This document shows, piece by piece, positions 1 to 10,733 of a DNA stretch of 64,000 bases. The notes beneath the pieces were generated by a model. That model was given only the letters and a program-made list of their open reading frames with translations, had not been told where the DNA came from and did no database searches. This DNA is from Pycnopodia helianthoides. Lineage: Eukaryota; Echinodermata; Asteroidea; Forcipulatida; Asteriidae. A program made the position numbers and the translations under genes. The stretch is taken from assembly GCA_032158295.1 (NCBI GenBank), contig CM063258.1:1632001-1696000 (forward strand), read 5' to 3'. Position 1 is the stretch's first letter. Each line of letters begins with the position of its first letter.

Positions 1-300
1 TGTTGGTCAGGGTGGTTGGGTTGGACAGGGTGGTTGGGTTGGTCAGGGTAGTGGGGGTGGTGGGTTGGCATGGTTGTCGGGGTAGACAGGTTGGTTGGGT
101 TTGTTAGGGTGGACAGGGTGGTTGGGTTGGTCAGGGTGGTTTGGTTGGTCAGGGTAGTCGGAGTGGTTGGGTTGGTATGGTTGTCGGGGTAGACAGGTTG
201 GTCGGGTTTGTTAGGGTGGACAGGGTGGTTGGGATGGTCGGGATGGTCAGGGTGGTTGGGGTAGTCGGGTCCGTTGAGTTTGTCGCGTTGGTTGGGTTGG
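1..300. repeat. G/T-rich minisatellite
   Basis: The window opens inside an array of short degenerate units built from GGTTGGGTTGGTCAGGGT-like words, with a longer internal repetition (two similar blocks near 60-110 and 175-225). One strand is almost free of C, so the array could form G-quadruplexes. No coding content is visible. The left end lies outside the window. Confidence 0.85.
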
Positions 301-301
301 C

Positions 302-550
302 GTAGTGGTCTTTCGTTGCCTTCTAGGATCCTGTTCGATTCCAGCTGGGGGCACTATGTGGATTGGGTTTTCAGGCCCCACCTGACTGCGTGAGTTTCCC
401 CTTGAATACCATATTAAATCTCTGGGTTTTCCTCTAACATCTTAAACTGGAAAATCCTTCGTCTTCTGTCCATGGGGGTTCTTGGCTAGTTTAGTGATTA
501 ATTTCGCTTTTTTGAGAGTTCTTGGCTTCACAACCAGAATAAATGCAATG
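302..550 (+). repeat. tRNA-derived SINE, family B, copy 1
   Basis: This block shares its whole length with 16079-16345 and 57990-58240: a degenerate B-box region (TTCGATTCC), then a conserved body (GGATTGGGTTTTCAGGC, CTAGTTTAGTGATTAA) and an end at GGCTTCACAACCAGAAT. The best copy, at 57990, has a clear B box, so a tRNA-derived origin is likely. It is not a functional tRNA gene. Confidence 0.7.
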
Positions 551-1336
551 AAATGAAAGTTGGAAGGGTGCAGAAATTCCTTACAGGCTCTCCACATTAA
601 ATCTGATAAGAGAAACATGACTGTGACACAGTAGACAGTTTGTAGTATTTATTTGTTATCTTTCCTGAAAAATGTACTCACCCTCAAACAAGTCTTTTTA
701 ATGTGAAACTACTATCATGCTGTAGGAATTTTGTCGGCTGCCGGAAATGAATTTCATGCAGGTCTGATTTCCGAGTGTTGCATGTAGGAAACAGTTGCAA
801 GTCTTGATTCACTGTGGTATGCAGCGTGTTAGCTAGCGAGCCGTGCAAGCCGTGTTAGCACGGCCAGTTGGGCTGAAAACACGGGCAAAATTTTGATGCA
901 CGGCTTGGTCATGTTGGTTGAAGCCGTGTTGTCAGTGAAAAATTACTGAACTTTATTTATATTTTTTTTGTATGTGGAAAAGTTTCAAAACTGCAGATAG
1001 TAAAGCCAAGATTTGTTTTTTTTTACCAGTTTTCCTTCTTCTTTTGGAATCTAAATTTGATTGAGCCCGCACGTCCACGCAGCCGTGACACTATGCACTA
1101 CACTAAAACGAGAGTAGTTTTGAGAACGAACTCAGATCGCGATCGATCATGAGGGGAGAGCGTGATGTGCGGCCTTAGTCTGGTATACGTTTTGGTAAAA
1201 ATCGTTGGTGTTCGAATGCACACATTTAACGCGAGGAGCCAGATCGCGATCATAGACTTCATCTAGTCGCTTCCGACCAATTGCTTCCGAAGTTCCGCCG
1301 AGTTCTTTATTGACCTGTCAAATAACGACATCGATC
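551..1336. other. non-coding, no recognised feature
   Basis: I see no convincing exon here. A short stretch near 835-925 repeats the words GCCGTG and CACGGC in both orientations and could be a degraded foldback element. The region 1050-1330 is richer in CpG than its surroundings and precedes a possible first exon at 1337, so promoter activity is possible but not shown. Confidence 0.4.
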
Positions 1337-1396
1337 ATGTCGTCTTCTAAGAAAACACCTTCCTCCATGGCTAAGATAACGGACTTCTTCTCAAAG
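1337..1396 (+). CDS. possible first coding exon with PIP-box-like end (MAKITDFFSK)
   Basis: An ATG opens 20 codons rich in Ser and Lys, then a run I-T-D-F-F-S-K directly before a consensus donor (AAG, then GTAAGA). The I-x-x-F-F pattern resembles a PCNA-interacting motif and also the N-termini of several hAT-derived transposase proteins. A CpG-richer stretch lies just upstream. The exon ends in phase 0, whereas the hAT-like exon at 3199 needs a donor in phase 1, so the two cannot be joined directly. Either an exon between them has been lost or missed, or they are unrelated. I cannot name the gene. Confidence 0.35.
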
Positions 1397-2850
1397 GTAA
1401 GACAAACTTAGCAGGTTAGTTTTATAAAAGAAAGAAAATTAGAGAATAATACTTACAAGTAGGCCTACATCGGGATCGGGGTCTAAATATACTAATATTA
1501 ATTAAGTTGTAGGGCAGGCAGCCCACTGCTAGTCAATGGAGAAAAATGCTAGCCGAGCCGATTCATGATTCGTAAGCATCGGGATTTCGCCCTAATTTTG
1601 CCTAAGTGACGATTGACCATCATGGGAATAACAGTTTGAGATTTTCATCTTGACATTTTTCAGAAGGCAAACGTTTTTGTTTAACTATTCATTATTTTCC
1701 CCTTGTGAGCTCTTCAGCAAGACAGCCGATCGTTAAAGGCTCGATTGTTTTGGATCATCGAGCAGTACTGTGTGCACACACACGTGCACAGCCCAGATTA
1801 ATAACATTGCCTCATTCGGGTGCCTGGAAAAAGCGTGCGAATGGTCGGGTGCCTGGAAAAAGCGTGCGAATGGCCGTTGCAAAAATAAATGGCCGACTTC
1901 TGGATACTAGCCACCATGTACAATGTACATTGTACATGTACATGCACTGATTATTATACCATGGGGGAAGAAAACTGATTACACTGCAGTGGCGATTGCT
2001 AGGATCGGAGCGCGCATGGGAACTAATTGAGTATGTCATGCATGTGGGCGGCGGCGAGGCGGGCGTGCGCCGCGGCCCGGACGCTGAGGGGGGCGTAAAC
2101 AAAAACGTCTTCTTCTTTTTTGTTAAACTGCTGTGATTTGGAACTTGGCAGTGTAAAATAAATAACATTAAATAATGAAAATGTTTGGCAGCATAGAGCA
2201 TGCAGGCGGCGCACACACGTTTTTATTAATCTTCACTTGATTTGCATATGTCAATATTACTGTGCAATACTTGTCCAATCAAACGCGTTTAAAAAGAAGA
2301 ATCGTTGATTTTTTAGAAGGTAAAGTACTTATCTGGTTGGGGATTTATATTGAAAAAGTACACTTTGAGCAACCAGTCAATTATAAAATGAAAACACTGC
2401 ATGATCATTTTTATCTAAGTTTCTTTTAGTATACTTTGAAATTGGTATTTTTTGCAAAATTTAACCTTTGTTTGGAAGTGCAATTCAGCGAATGAAATTA
2501 AATAAATAAATCTAGTCCCTTTACTTTTAATAAGTATCGCACTCGCACACCTGTACAGGTTTCATAAATCATGATATATCCAATAGAAAACATATTACTA
2601 CAACAAATTAGGAGAAGGGGTTTATTGCAATGCAAATTCGGGGCAGCTACAAAGATAGTGATTGTCAAAGAAAGTTTTTTTCTATTTTTGTTTTCAGTCT
2701 TATAATATCAATATATTTATACATTTATACAATATTATTTACAATCATAGTGTCAGTGTCACATAATATTCTTTAATTGGATTATACAGCTTTTTGTTTT
2801 CAAGCAAAATTAACCTTCACTGATCTGAAATGCTACATGGCATCATTGTA

Positions 2851-2865
2851 ATAATAATAACAATG

Positions 2866-2902
<37 letters not shown>

Positions 2903-2936
2903 TAATAACAATAATAATAATAATAATAACAATAAC

Positions 2937-2972
<36 letters not shown>
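2851..2972. repeat. (AAT)n microsatellite with AAC interruptions
   Basis: About 120 bases of ATA/AAT triplets broken by a few AAC and ATG units. Read on the minus strand it gives an artefactual poly-Ile frame. No other feature is seen between 1397 and 3170. Confidence 0.95.
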
Positions 2973-2974
<2 letters not shown>

Positions 2975-3198
2975 CTGCATTTACTGTATATAGCGCTGAT
3001 AGCACCTAACACAGAATATTCAGAGGTAATAAGCTAGGTTATGTGTGTATAATGTATTTAAAGTTTAGGTACATAGCACAACCATACAACTGAGTAGTAG
3101 AAGTGTAATTCTTTTGTTGCATAATTTCACATTCCCATAGCTTTGTCTTTAATGCAATTGCTTTAATAGTTTGGTTTGTATTGCACTTCCTTCCCCAG

Positions 3199-3425
3199 AG
3201 ATGCACAAGTTGATGCTCCTGTCACTTACAATTATGCCATCCAATGCGGAAGCCGAGAGGGCGTTTAGTGTACAGAACAGAATAAAAACCAGATTAAGAA
3301 CAAGACTATCAATCGCTCGACTGGACCAGCTCATTCGTGTCTCCTACAGCAAAATGACAATGACAGCATTCCCATTCGCCCGTGCACTGGATATGTACAT
3401 GCAGCAACCACACAGATGGTACTAG
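3199..3425 (+). pseudogene. hAT-family transposase C-terminal dimerisation fragment
   Basis: A pyrimidine-rich acceptor (CTTCCTTCCCCAG) precedes about 75 codons ending in TAG. The product contains MPSNAEAERAFSVQNRIKTR and then RLSIARLDQLIRVSY, which is the C-terminal dimerisation motif of hAT transposases and of ZNF862-like domesticated proteins derived from them. The DDE catalytic core and BED finger that should lie upstream are not seen in the preceding 1.8 kb. I therefore read it as a remnant, or as the last exon of a gene whose middle exons are deleted or unrecognised. The similarity is seen in the sequence; domestication would be inference. Confidence 0.6.
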
Positions 3426-4241
3426 TGCCCATTCGCAACAGTTTAGGCTGTCACTGATTCACTGATTTCTTCTCATTAACAATTTTAACCCAAACAATAA
3501 CTTTCATTCAGCTTTCAATTCAAGTGCTATTAATACCTTACCAATGGCAGTCTTGTTTTTCGATGACAAATAATTTAAATTCGTTTTTATTTTGACAGTG
3601 ATATTAACAAACTTCATTTAAAGCTTACTTTACAGAGGGTGGCCACCTTTGGTTCAGTGGTTAGCTTGTCAAACAGGCAGTGACCAAGGATTGACTTAAT
3701 GTACATTGTTGATGTACATTTAACCTCTTTATTGAAAAACAAAAATAAAACAGACTTTGTTGTAACCTGTTTCAAATGATTCATGTGTCATTGCTTGCGT
3801 CTTCTTTGTTACAATGTTTAATCTTAATTGCAATCACGGAGCAAAAATAGTGGACGTCTTTTATCTTTACAAATCTATTTTTGCTGTAAAGCCTCTCTTT
3901 TTCAGTTCAAAAAAGCAAAAAAATAAATCAAAATAGTTCACTTGTACTGGAGAAATAGGTGCCAGAAATGCATCAGAAACCACCAGAGAGCATCTACAGT
4001 AGCCAGAGCTTCCAGGGCCCTTAAGCGGGCCCTGGACCCCGGCCGAGACAGACTTCGCGCTGCGCGCTCGTGTTGTGTGCTTCGCACACAATTTATTTAT
4101 TTTTAAGTTGCACTCCCACTTTTTCAATTTGCACTCCCACTTTCTAAATTCCTGGCTAAGACACTGGTGGTATGCCATGAACACGGTAAACACATTGCAA
4201 GGTGATTGAAGTCATGACCCTTGCAGCGCCAGACTGTGCCT
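3426..4241. other. non-coding, no recognised feature
   Basis: The stretch after the hAT-like exon is AT-rich. A GC-richer patch at 4005-4075 (GGGCCC words and CGCGCTGCGCGC) forms short inverted repeats but matches no other copy in the window. Confidence 0.4.
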
Positions 4242-4609
4242 TTAAAGGCATAGTGTACCTTTGGTATTTGGAACCGTTCGATTGTTTTGATCCTATATAC
4301 ATTGTAAATGTAGATATACAATAAAACTAACCTGTGAAAATTTCAGTTCAAAAGGCGGTAGCGCTTTTGAGATATCGCCAAATATCTGGAGCGGTAACAT
4401 TATGAAGAATAATCCCTAATAGGAATACACAATCTCAGACTCAAATTTTGGGTGATAAAAACTAACATCTTTTTCCATATCCACATTATTTTGAATTGAA
4501 ATATTTCTCAAAATGCTTTATACTATCGAAAGTTGCTGTACTTCTACCCAAGTAAGTTTTTATTGCCATTAATTTTAAGAGTGATTACCAAACGTTATAC
4601 CTTCCCTTT
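4242..4609 (+). mobile_element. MITE family M3, copy 1
   Basis: The copy begins TTAAAGGCATAGTGTACCTT and ends GTTATACCTTCCCTTTAA. Its body (GAACCGTTCGATTGTTTTGA, GAGATATCGCC, CTTTATACTATCGAAAGTTG) recurs at 28062-28459 and 36011-36387. The ends are imperfect inverted repeats of each other. It is followed at once by a copy of family M2, the two sharing a central TTTAAA. Confidence 0.8.
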
Positions 4610-4990
4610 AAAGGCACTGGACACTATTGGTAATTACTCAAAATAATTGTTAGCAAAAAAACTTACTTGGTAACGAGCAATGGAGAGCTGTTGATAGTAT
4701 AAAACATTGTGAGAAACGGCTCCCTCTGAAGTAACATAGTTTTTGAGAAAGAAGTAATTTATTTGAATTGATTTTGAGACCTCAGCGTGGGGTCTCGAAA
4801 TCAAGCATCTGAAAGCACACAACTTGTGTGACAACGGGTGTTTTTTTTCTTCTATTATTATCTCGCAACTTCGACGACCTATTGAGCTCAAATTTTCACA
4901 GGTTTGTTATTTTGTGCACATGTTGAGATACAGTCACAGTAGTGAGAAGACTGGTCTTTGACAATTACCAAAGGTGTCTAGTGTCTTTAA
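4608..4990 (+). mobile_element. MITE family M2, copy 1
   Basis: Ends are TTAAAGGCACTGGACACT and, inverted, AGGTGTCTAGTGTCTTTAA. The interior contains a GAGACCTCAGCGTGGGGTCTC hairpin and GAGCTCAAATTTTCACAGG. A copy in the opposite orientation lies at 32899-33273, and a partial copy at 17460-17729. No protein is encoded. Confidence 0.8.
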
Positions 4991-6070
4991 GGGACAATGA
5001 TCAGAACAGCCGGATTTCCAAGTTTTCAGGTGAAGTCTATTACTTGATCGTTAACGGACACATGGGGCCATAATATGCAAATTCTTCTGATCTCAATTTG
5101 TGTTTTTTTTTTCTTGGTTCGAACTACAGGAGGGTTAACTGCATTGTACTGAGCAGTTAATTGGTACCCCCTCATTCGGGTTGGTTTTCCGCATGTTGAT
5201 TTCCACTGCGGCGATTTTAGTTCACGCTCGACATGAGCCCAAACGTGCAAGTGAACTTCAGGGGACAAACACGATTCAGAGTGTTTGTGCGTCGTCATTT
5301 TTCAAAAACCCCCACCGTGAACACGGTGAATGGGAGTGCCTTGTAGGGCTTTGTGGCCGAGTTGCTGGTCCTGAAATGAAAGCAAATCCCATTACTGAGA
5401 CTTGGACAGTGTGTCTCTCCGTTGTTAGGGGTCAGGATTTTTCTTTTCCCTCGATGCAGTTGTTTTGAAGGATGTGTTGTGAGTCGCTACTACACGTAAA
5501 GTGAAAAATGCATAGAGAGGATTTCTGCGTAAGCATATTCTCTGACTAACGGCATCTTACATGTAACCACAAAATACTTGTATTTTTTACTTGGCAAATC
5601 TGCATTAAAATTTGCTTTAAAACATGACCGCCTACTAATATGCAATTTTAACTGATCAATTGGATGGTGTGTTTATCAGAAGGTGGAAATGAGTTTACTC
5701 CACAAAGATAGATTGAGAAAGAATTTAAATATACAAACATTTTTACAGTACAAAGATTAACTATCATTTGACCAAAGGTTCAGTTACCTGAATCGTAAGT
5801 ATTATTTTTTTCTTCTTCTTGGTTTTAAATTAAAAATCAAACCTTAGGCTGAATTGTGTTCAATGTACGCAAAATTCATCACAGAATTAAAAATTGCACG
5901 TGGCTAGAAGAAAACTTTAGGGATTATGAAACAAAAATGCATCTCGGTGAAAAAATGTTGGAACTACATTGTAATTACACATTATAATGTATGCCTTCCG
6001 TGTCTACCGTCTTACTCTGACCTGGAATAACACGGAGGCGATGGAGGCAATGGCCTCTGTTGCCCTCTGT
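4991..6070. other. non-coding, no recognised feature
   Basis: AT-rich sequence with short open frames on both strands, none with a domain I recognise or with supporting splice sites. Confidence 0.4.
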
Positions 6071-6289
6071 TGGCCTCAGCTCAAGCACAAAAAGTAGCTA
6101 CGTTCGCCCTCTGCACGGTCAGCCATTTGCGTGTAGAGACTCGAATTGGGGTAAGCAGTGAATAGAAGCATTATCTCTGTATTGTCACAGTAATGTAATG
6201 ACACTTTCATCCAAACATTTGTACAATACAAATGAAGTGCATGTATGAAGTCGAGGCTCGACACGCACATGGCGGATCCGTGCAAGTAG

Positions 6290-6415
6290 TAAATAAAACA
6301 ACATTTTGCTTACCAGAATAAGATTACTTTACCAGCCAAAATACCATATCATGTACATTTTGTGACTGGTATCCTGCTTTTTGTGCTAAGCAGAAAACAT
6401 TAAGCTATATTTTAT
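6290..6415. mobile_element. MITE family M4, partial
   Basis: The words TTGCTTACCAGAATAAGATTA, CCATATCATGTAC, GTGACTGGTATCCTGCT and GCTAAGCAGAAAA appear in the order seen in fuller copies of M4 (for example 37410-37612). A fragment carrying the other end (AGCTCAAGCACAAAAAGTAGCTA) sits at 6077-6100, so the element may have been split. Confidence 0.6.
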
Positions 6416-6420
6416 GCTTT

Positions 6421-6565
6421 GAAGAGCTCTAGGAAAGTGGACCCAAGTCTGGGTCTTGGTGCCCTTTAAAAGTTTGCCACTTTTAAAATTTTGCAATGGA
6501 AGTGCCCTGTGCAAAATGAAAATGGACTTCTCCCCTAAAATTTGAAATTCCATGCCTCTGATTTT
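6421..6565 (+). repeat. interspersed repeat R13, copy 1
   Basis: GGAAGTGCCCTGTGCAAAAT, followed by GAAAATGGAC, recurs in five blocks of the window (14692, 15873, 26521 and 28995 are the others). Each is about 150 bases and non-coding. Confidence 0.6.
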
Positions 6566-7214
6566 GTAAATTTTCCAAAATTTTGATGATAAAATGTTGT
6601 ACAATAAACAATAAAAAATTTGTATTCAGCTAAGATAATTGAGCTGTTATTATAAAACATTTCTTTCCTAGCTAAGGGCTAGATTTTGCAGTGCTTATGA
6701 ATAATTCTTAATGGCATTTACAACAAATGAGGTCACTGTTAACAACAACATTTTAACATGCTCATGAAAGAGAGATCTCTTCAATAGTCATAATCCTGGT
6801 TTGATTATGTATTTTAAGCTCCGTCAACCGTGCAGTTTAATTGAGTATATTTTGCTTCTGGCAGAGCTACCAGCAGCCATTAAACTCCTCACCTGTGACC
6901 CTCTACCTTTCTTGTATTTCTGAGCAAGTTCGGGTGGGTGACTGGCGTTGACTAGACTTAACCACAGTCGATCTGGATGTCAGCTGAACACTCTTGATCA
7001 AAACAGACCATGCGTGATTCAAATAGCAAATTGACGAAAAGTTGCCCTGTGCTGTCGGGGAGTGCCTTGAGCATCTATGGCTTCCTGGAGTCCTTTCTAT
7101 AATCGGATCTTGTTGTAATGTAGTGTACATGTAACTTTGTAATTTACTAATAATAAAACGATAAGCTGACTGATTTGTAAATTTAGACGCATTTCAATCT
7201 GCTGATTGTATTAT

Positions 7215-7580
7215 CTTCTGCATGGGTACACCGTGGGCACACCCTGGGTACACCCTGGGTACACCCTGGGTACACCCTGGGTACACCCTAGGCACACCCT
7301 GGGTACACCCTGGGCACACCCAGGGCTCACCATGGGCACACCTGGCACACCCTGGGCACACCCTGGGTACACCCGTATAGGTACCAATGGTACACCACCG
7401 GTACACCTTGGGCGTACCCTGGGCACACCCTGGGCACAACCCTGGGCACACCCTGGGCTCACCCTGGGCACACCCTGGGCTCACCCTGGGCACACCCTGG
7501 GCACACCCTGGGCACACCCTGGGCACACCCTGGATACACTGTAGGTACCAATGGTACACTACACACTGGCACACCATGCA
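7215..7580. repeat. 12-bp minisatellite (CACACCCTGGGT type)
   Basis: About 28 units of a 12-base word alternate between CACCCTGGGTA and CACCCTGGGCA. Near 7375 and 7545 two copies of GGTACCAATGGTACAC interrupt the array, which suggests a higher-order unit. Because 12 is divisible by 3 and the unit lacks stops, several frames on both strands stay open. I do not regard any of them as coding. Confidence 0.95.
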
Positions 7581-8093
7581 CAATATGAAGTGTAGGGATT
7601 ACCTTCTTGAAAGAAACAAAGTAAGAAAAACAATTTTTCTCCATTTAATTTAAACAAAAATAAGTGAATTCAACTGACCCCATTCAGCGGTTGATTTAGA
7701 AGGAAAGTTACTAATAGGTAACTTCCTCTCCACTAAGGGGGTGGTTTCCTTTTTAAGAAGGCGTCTTGTATTTCGCTTCGTGTTCTTGCTGACAGTATAC
7801 GAGTTAACCCCTTCCTACGTGTATATCGTCGCTGCTCACACAGGATCGACCGCAACATTTCACTTGGATTTAAATACTTGCTGATAGGCTGAAAAGTGGA
7901 TTCTCAGTTAACGTCTTGAGTTTGTTCTGTTGTCATAAGTCATCACTATGATTAATGCCTTGATGTGTGTAAGTTACATGTAATTTCTTTTTGATATTTG
8001 CTTTCTGATTCTTTAGTTCATGTGCTCTATTTTCTCTCCGTGCACACAGACCAGACAACAATTTTTGAAGGCTTATGATTCATTGCATACGGC

Positions 8094-8262
8094 AAGGTAT
8101 TAGCAAGGATTTGGTAAAAGTGTCCAAATTTGCTGGAAATTTAGAAATTGGGTGTCCAAATTGTTCACTTACAATACATTTTTATTTAAATGACAGATAA
8201 AACAGGGTGTCCAAATTTTAAACAGGGCGTCCCAGACACCCCTCTGGCTAACACTGTGATGA
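8094..8262 (+). repeat. interspersed repeat R14, copy 1
   Basis: The block from TTAGCAAGGATTTGGTAAAA to CCCTCTGGCTAACACT recurs at 24012-24193 and 31915-32085 with the same internal words (GGTGTCCAAATTT, TTCACTTACAATAC, GACAGATAAAACAGGGTGTC). It is non-coding, with no inverted ends seen. Confidence 0.75.
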
Positions 8263-8389
8263 CATATGGCATGTACATGTACACTGTACATATGTACATG
8301 TCTATGTACAACATGTAGGCCTATGCCACAAAGCATACCATAATTTCTTTTATATTATTGTACTGTTATATATTAATTTTTGTGGTAAT

Positions 8390-8935
8390 GAAACCAAGGA
8401 TGCCTCAGTCATAAGTGAACTTAAGTGAACTGTACATATAGCTTGCAAGCCTGAGAAAACCTATAAACAAGGGTGCTTTTATTTATTTTTATTTATTAAT
8501 TGTTTTATATAAGGAGCAATATAGAACAGTACCTTAACGAGGTCAATAAACAGAAAGAAAATGAGATGAAGGTTAGAACTTGGAAAAAGGAAACTCTGAT
8601 GGGCTGATCAAATGGTTCACTGCAGCTTAGAGTTGCCAGACAAGTAGTTACAGTTCAGATATATGGTAACAAGAAATCACTGATTTATGTAAGAAGAAGG
8701 TGTTCATGCACACGGCGTTTGAAGGACTGAATCCCTTTCTCAGTAATGTTGCCAACAACAGAGACTGGTAGGGGTACGGCAGTGTGAACGAAACTTCTGG
8801 CCAAGCAAAGAGGGAGCAAGTCCAGGCAAGGCGGGTTGCACGACGCCTTAGAAGCATAGAGGTTAACCTTTACTCTTCCAAGATAAGTGTTCTGGGTTCT
8901 TTTTCGTGCACTACCAATCCCAGTACACGTTCAGC
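8390..8935 (-). repeat. tRNA-derived SINE family A, 3' portion, interrupted
   Basis: The words GATGCCTCAGTCATAAGTGA, GCTTGCAAGCC and, further on, AGATAAGTGTTCTGGGTTC match the minus-oriented SINE at 29355-29695 in order. An extra block of about 350 bases (8480-8865) separates the two parts and must be an insertion. The tRNA-like head is missing. Confidence 0.6.
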
Positions 8936-9484
8936 TCTTTTTCTCAATCAAAATTGTCCTACTTTTTTTCCCCCAAGGGATAAAAAGTCATTCCTGTCGC
9001 ATCCTGTATGCACAGGCATGAACAGTAAACCTAGCTCAGTTACCTTTGAACCAACATGAATTGATAATGAGATATGTTTTGATGTCAAATGTGTCAAAAT
9101 GGAAACTCTTGATTGTTGAAAATGTTCACCAAATTTGGGTTGTGAGTTCAACTTGGATTTGTGTGTACATTTGTGCATATTCATAAGTATGCGTCCCTGT
9201 GGAGACATCTTTTGTTCTTTCTCTTTGCCCCAGTACTGAACATTTTCCTGTAGACTTTGTAACCAATCTTCCTTGTGGAGCAACCCAGTCTTTAGAATTC
9301 CCCTACGGAGACCCTTTGTTGTCCCTTTTTTGTTTTTTTCTCGGTCTCCATAAGGTGGGGGAATATGAAGACATCCTTTGCCACAGCGTGTACATATTTG
9401 CCTTGCATAACCTGTATCATTTGAAATGATATGTATGCACACAAAGTATGTACGATATGGGGATATACGCTGGGCTTGAATGTA

Positions 9485-9575
9485 GGGACAAAATCCACAA
9501 GACCGCAGGGGCTTGTAGCTCAAATGTTTACTGGACCAGAAGTTTTTTTACAAGACCAGAAGTATAATGAGACAA
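9485..9575 (+). repeat. interspersed repeat R15, fragment
   Basis: The words CCACAAGACCGCAGGGGCTTG and TGTTTACTGGACCAGAAG recur at 24838-24910, where the repeat continues to about 25225. A partial M3 element (GAAATTTTCACAGGTTAGTT to GGTTTACTTTGCCTTTAAGG) follows at 9590-9722. Confidence 0.6.
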
Positions 9576-10700
9576 ATTATCTGCACATTTTAGCATATAT
9601 ACGCATAAATGCAAAAACACCAAAAACGCAACCACATTTTGAAATTTTCACAGGTTAGTTTTATTAATAGGAATAAAACAATCAACAGTTCCAAAAACCA
9701 AAGGTTTACTTTGCCTTTAAGGGGATGGGGATGTGACTTTTTTATTTCAAACATCAAATAATAAGCCACAAGGTAAACTGACTGGGAATTTTTTTTTTAT
9801 AATTCGGGGTTGAGTAAAGAAAAATTGACTAGAGCGAGATTTCAACCAGTATTATTGTTGCACATGTATGTTTGCTGAATGTAAACAAAATGTATCATCA
9901 ATGTACACAGAGAGGATCCAAACAGCCTGGTATGTTGAAAATTGACATGCATTCCAAGTGATCAATCTTCCAATTGGTTACGTAATAAATGTACACGATG
10001 TACCTGTACAAGTGGATGTCAAACAAAACTTCACAAAAATAGGGAAAGATTGCTTCATTTGCATGTATAATTCATTTTTCATGTTTACAGATTGCATCAG
10101 AATAGGCAGTAATTATGTAAATCTTCTTGTTTTTACTCTCTAAGTGATTTTGTCATTGTTTGTACTCAGCCTAGCTCGTGGTTATAATGAGGTGGTAGGA
10201 TAAAAACTAGGCATGATGGCAACAAACATGACAAATGTATTGTCCCTTCGCAATTTGTCACTCAGGACGTGTATCCAATGCGCAGGTTGACAAAGTACTG
10301 ATGTAAACTCTGATGAAATTAGGTTTTGTGTAATCTAGACTTAAAAGCAATGCCTTTGTGGTACTGGAGTTGCAGATTAAAGACTCTGTGATTGAATTAA
10401 AGAACTTCTTTGAGTCTTTCTTTTGCTACCTTGGACTTGTGCGTACTGAACTTTTGTTTTGATGGTTGGTTGCAAGATCGTGGGTTTTGACTCCTGGCTG
10501 ATTTGTGCACCCTTTGAAGGACACCATTTTTAAACGTGTACATAAATTGCTGCTCTTTACCTGGGAGTATCGTCCAGTATAACCACCATGCAGCAATGAA
10601 GATAATAATCATGAAACGTATACATGTACATGTACACTACCTGTAATTTATGTATTTTTTTATGTGGCGCACATTTGCTAAAGTTTGATTTGTAGTCAAA

Positions 10701-10733
10701 ATGGCAGCTGGACTCTCTACATTTTTCAGCTTG
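10701..10733 (+). CDS. RALGPS1: RALGPS probable first coding exon
   Basis: AAAATGG is a good start context. Eleven codons ([11 protein letters not shown]) end at a consensus donor GTAAGTG in phase 0, exactly the phase the next exon requires. There is no homology support, because RalGPS N-termini vary; the choice rests on phase, start context and donor. An upstream alternative outside the window cannot be excluded. Confidence 0.4.

Noticed and set aside
2817..3005. Poly-isoleucine frame on the minus strand
   Set aside because: It is the (AAT)n microsatellite.
7194..7583. Long open frames on both strands in the CACCCTGGG array
   Set aside because: The 12-base unit has no stop codon, so the frames are open by composition only. 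There is no domain, start context or splice support.
9000..9523. 191-codon minus-strand open frame
   Set aside because: It overlaps SINE and R15 sequence, has no domain, and its composition is that of the surrounding non-coding DNA.
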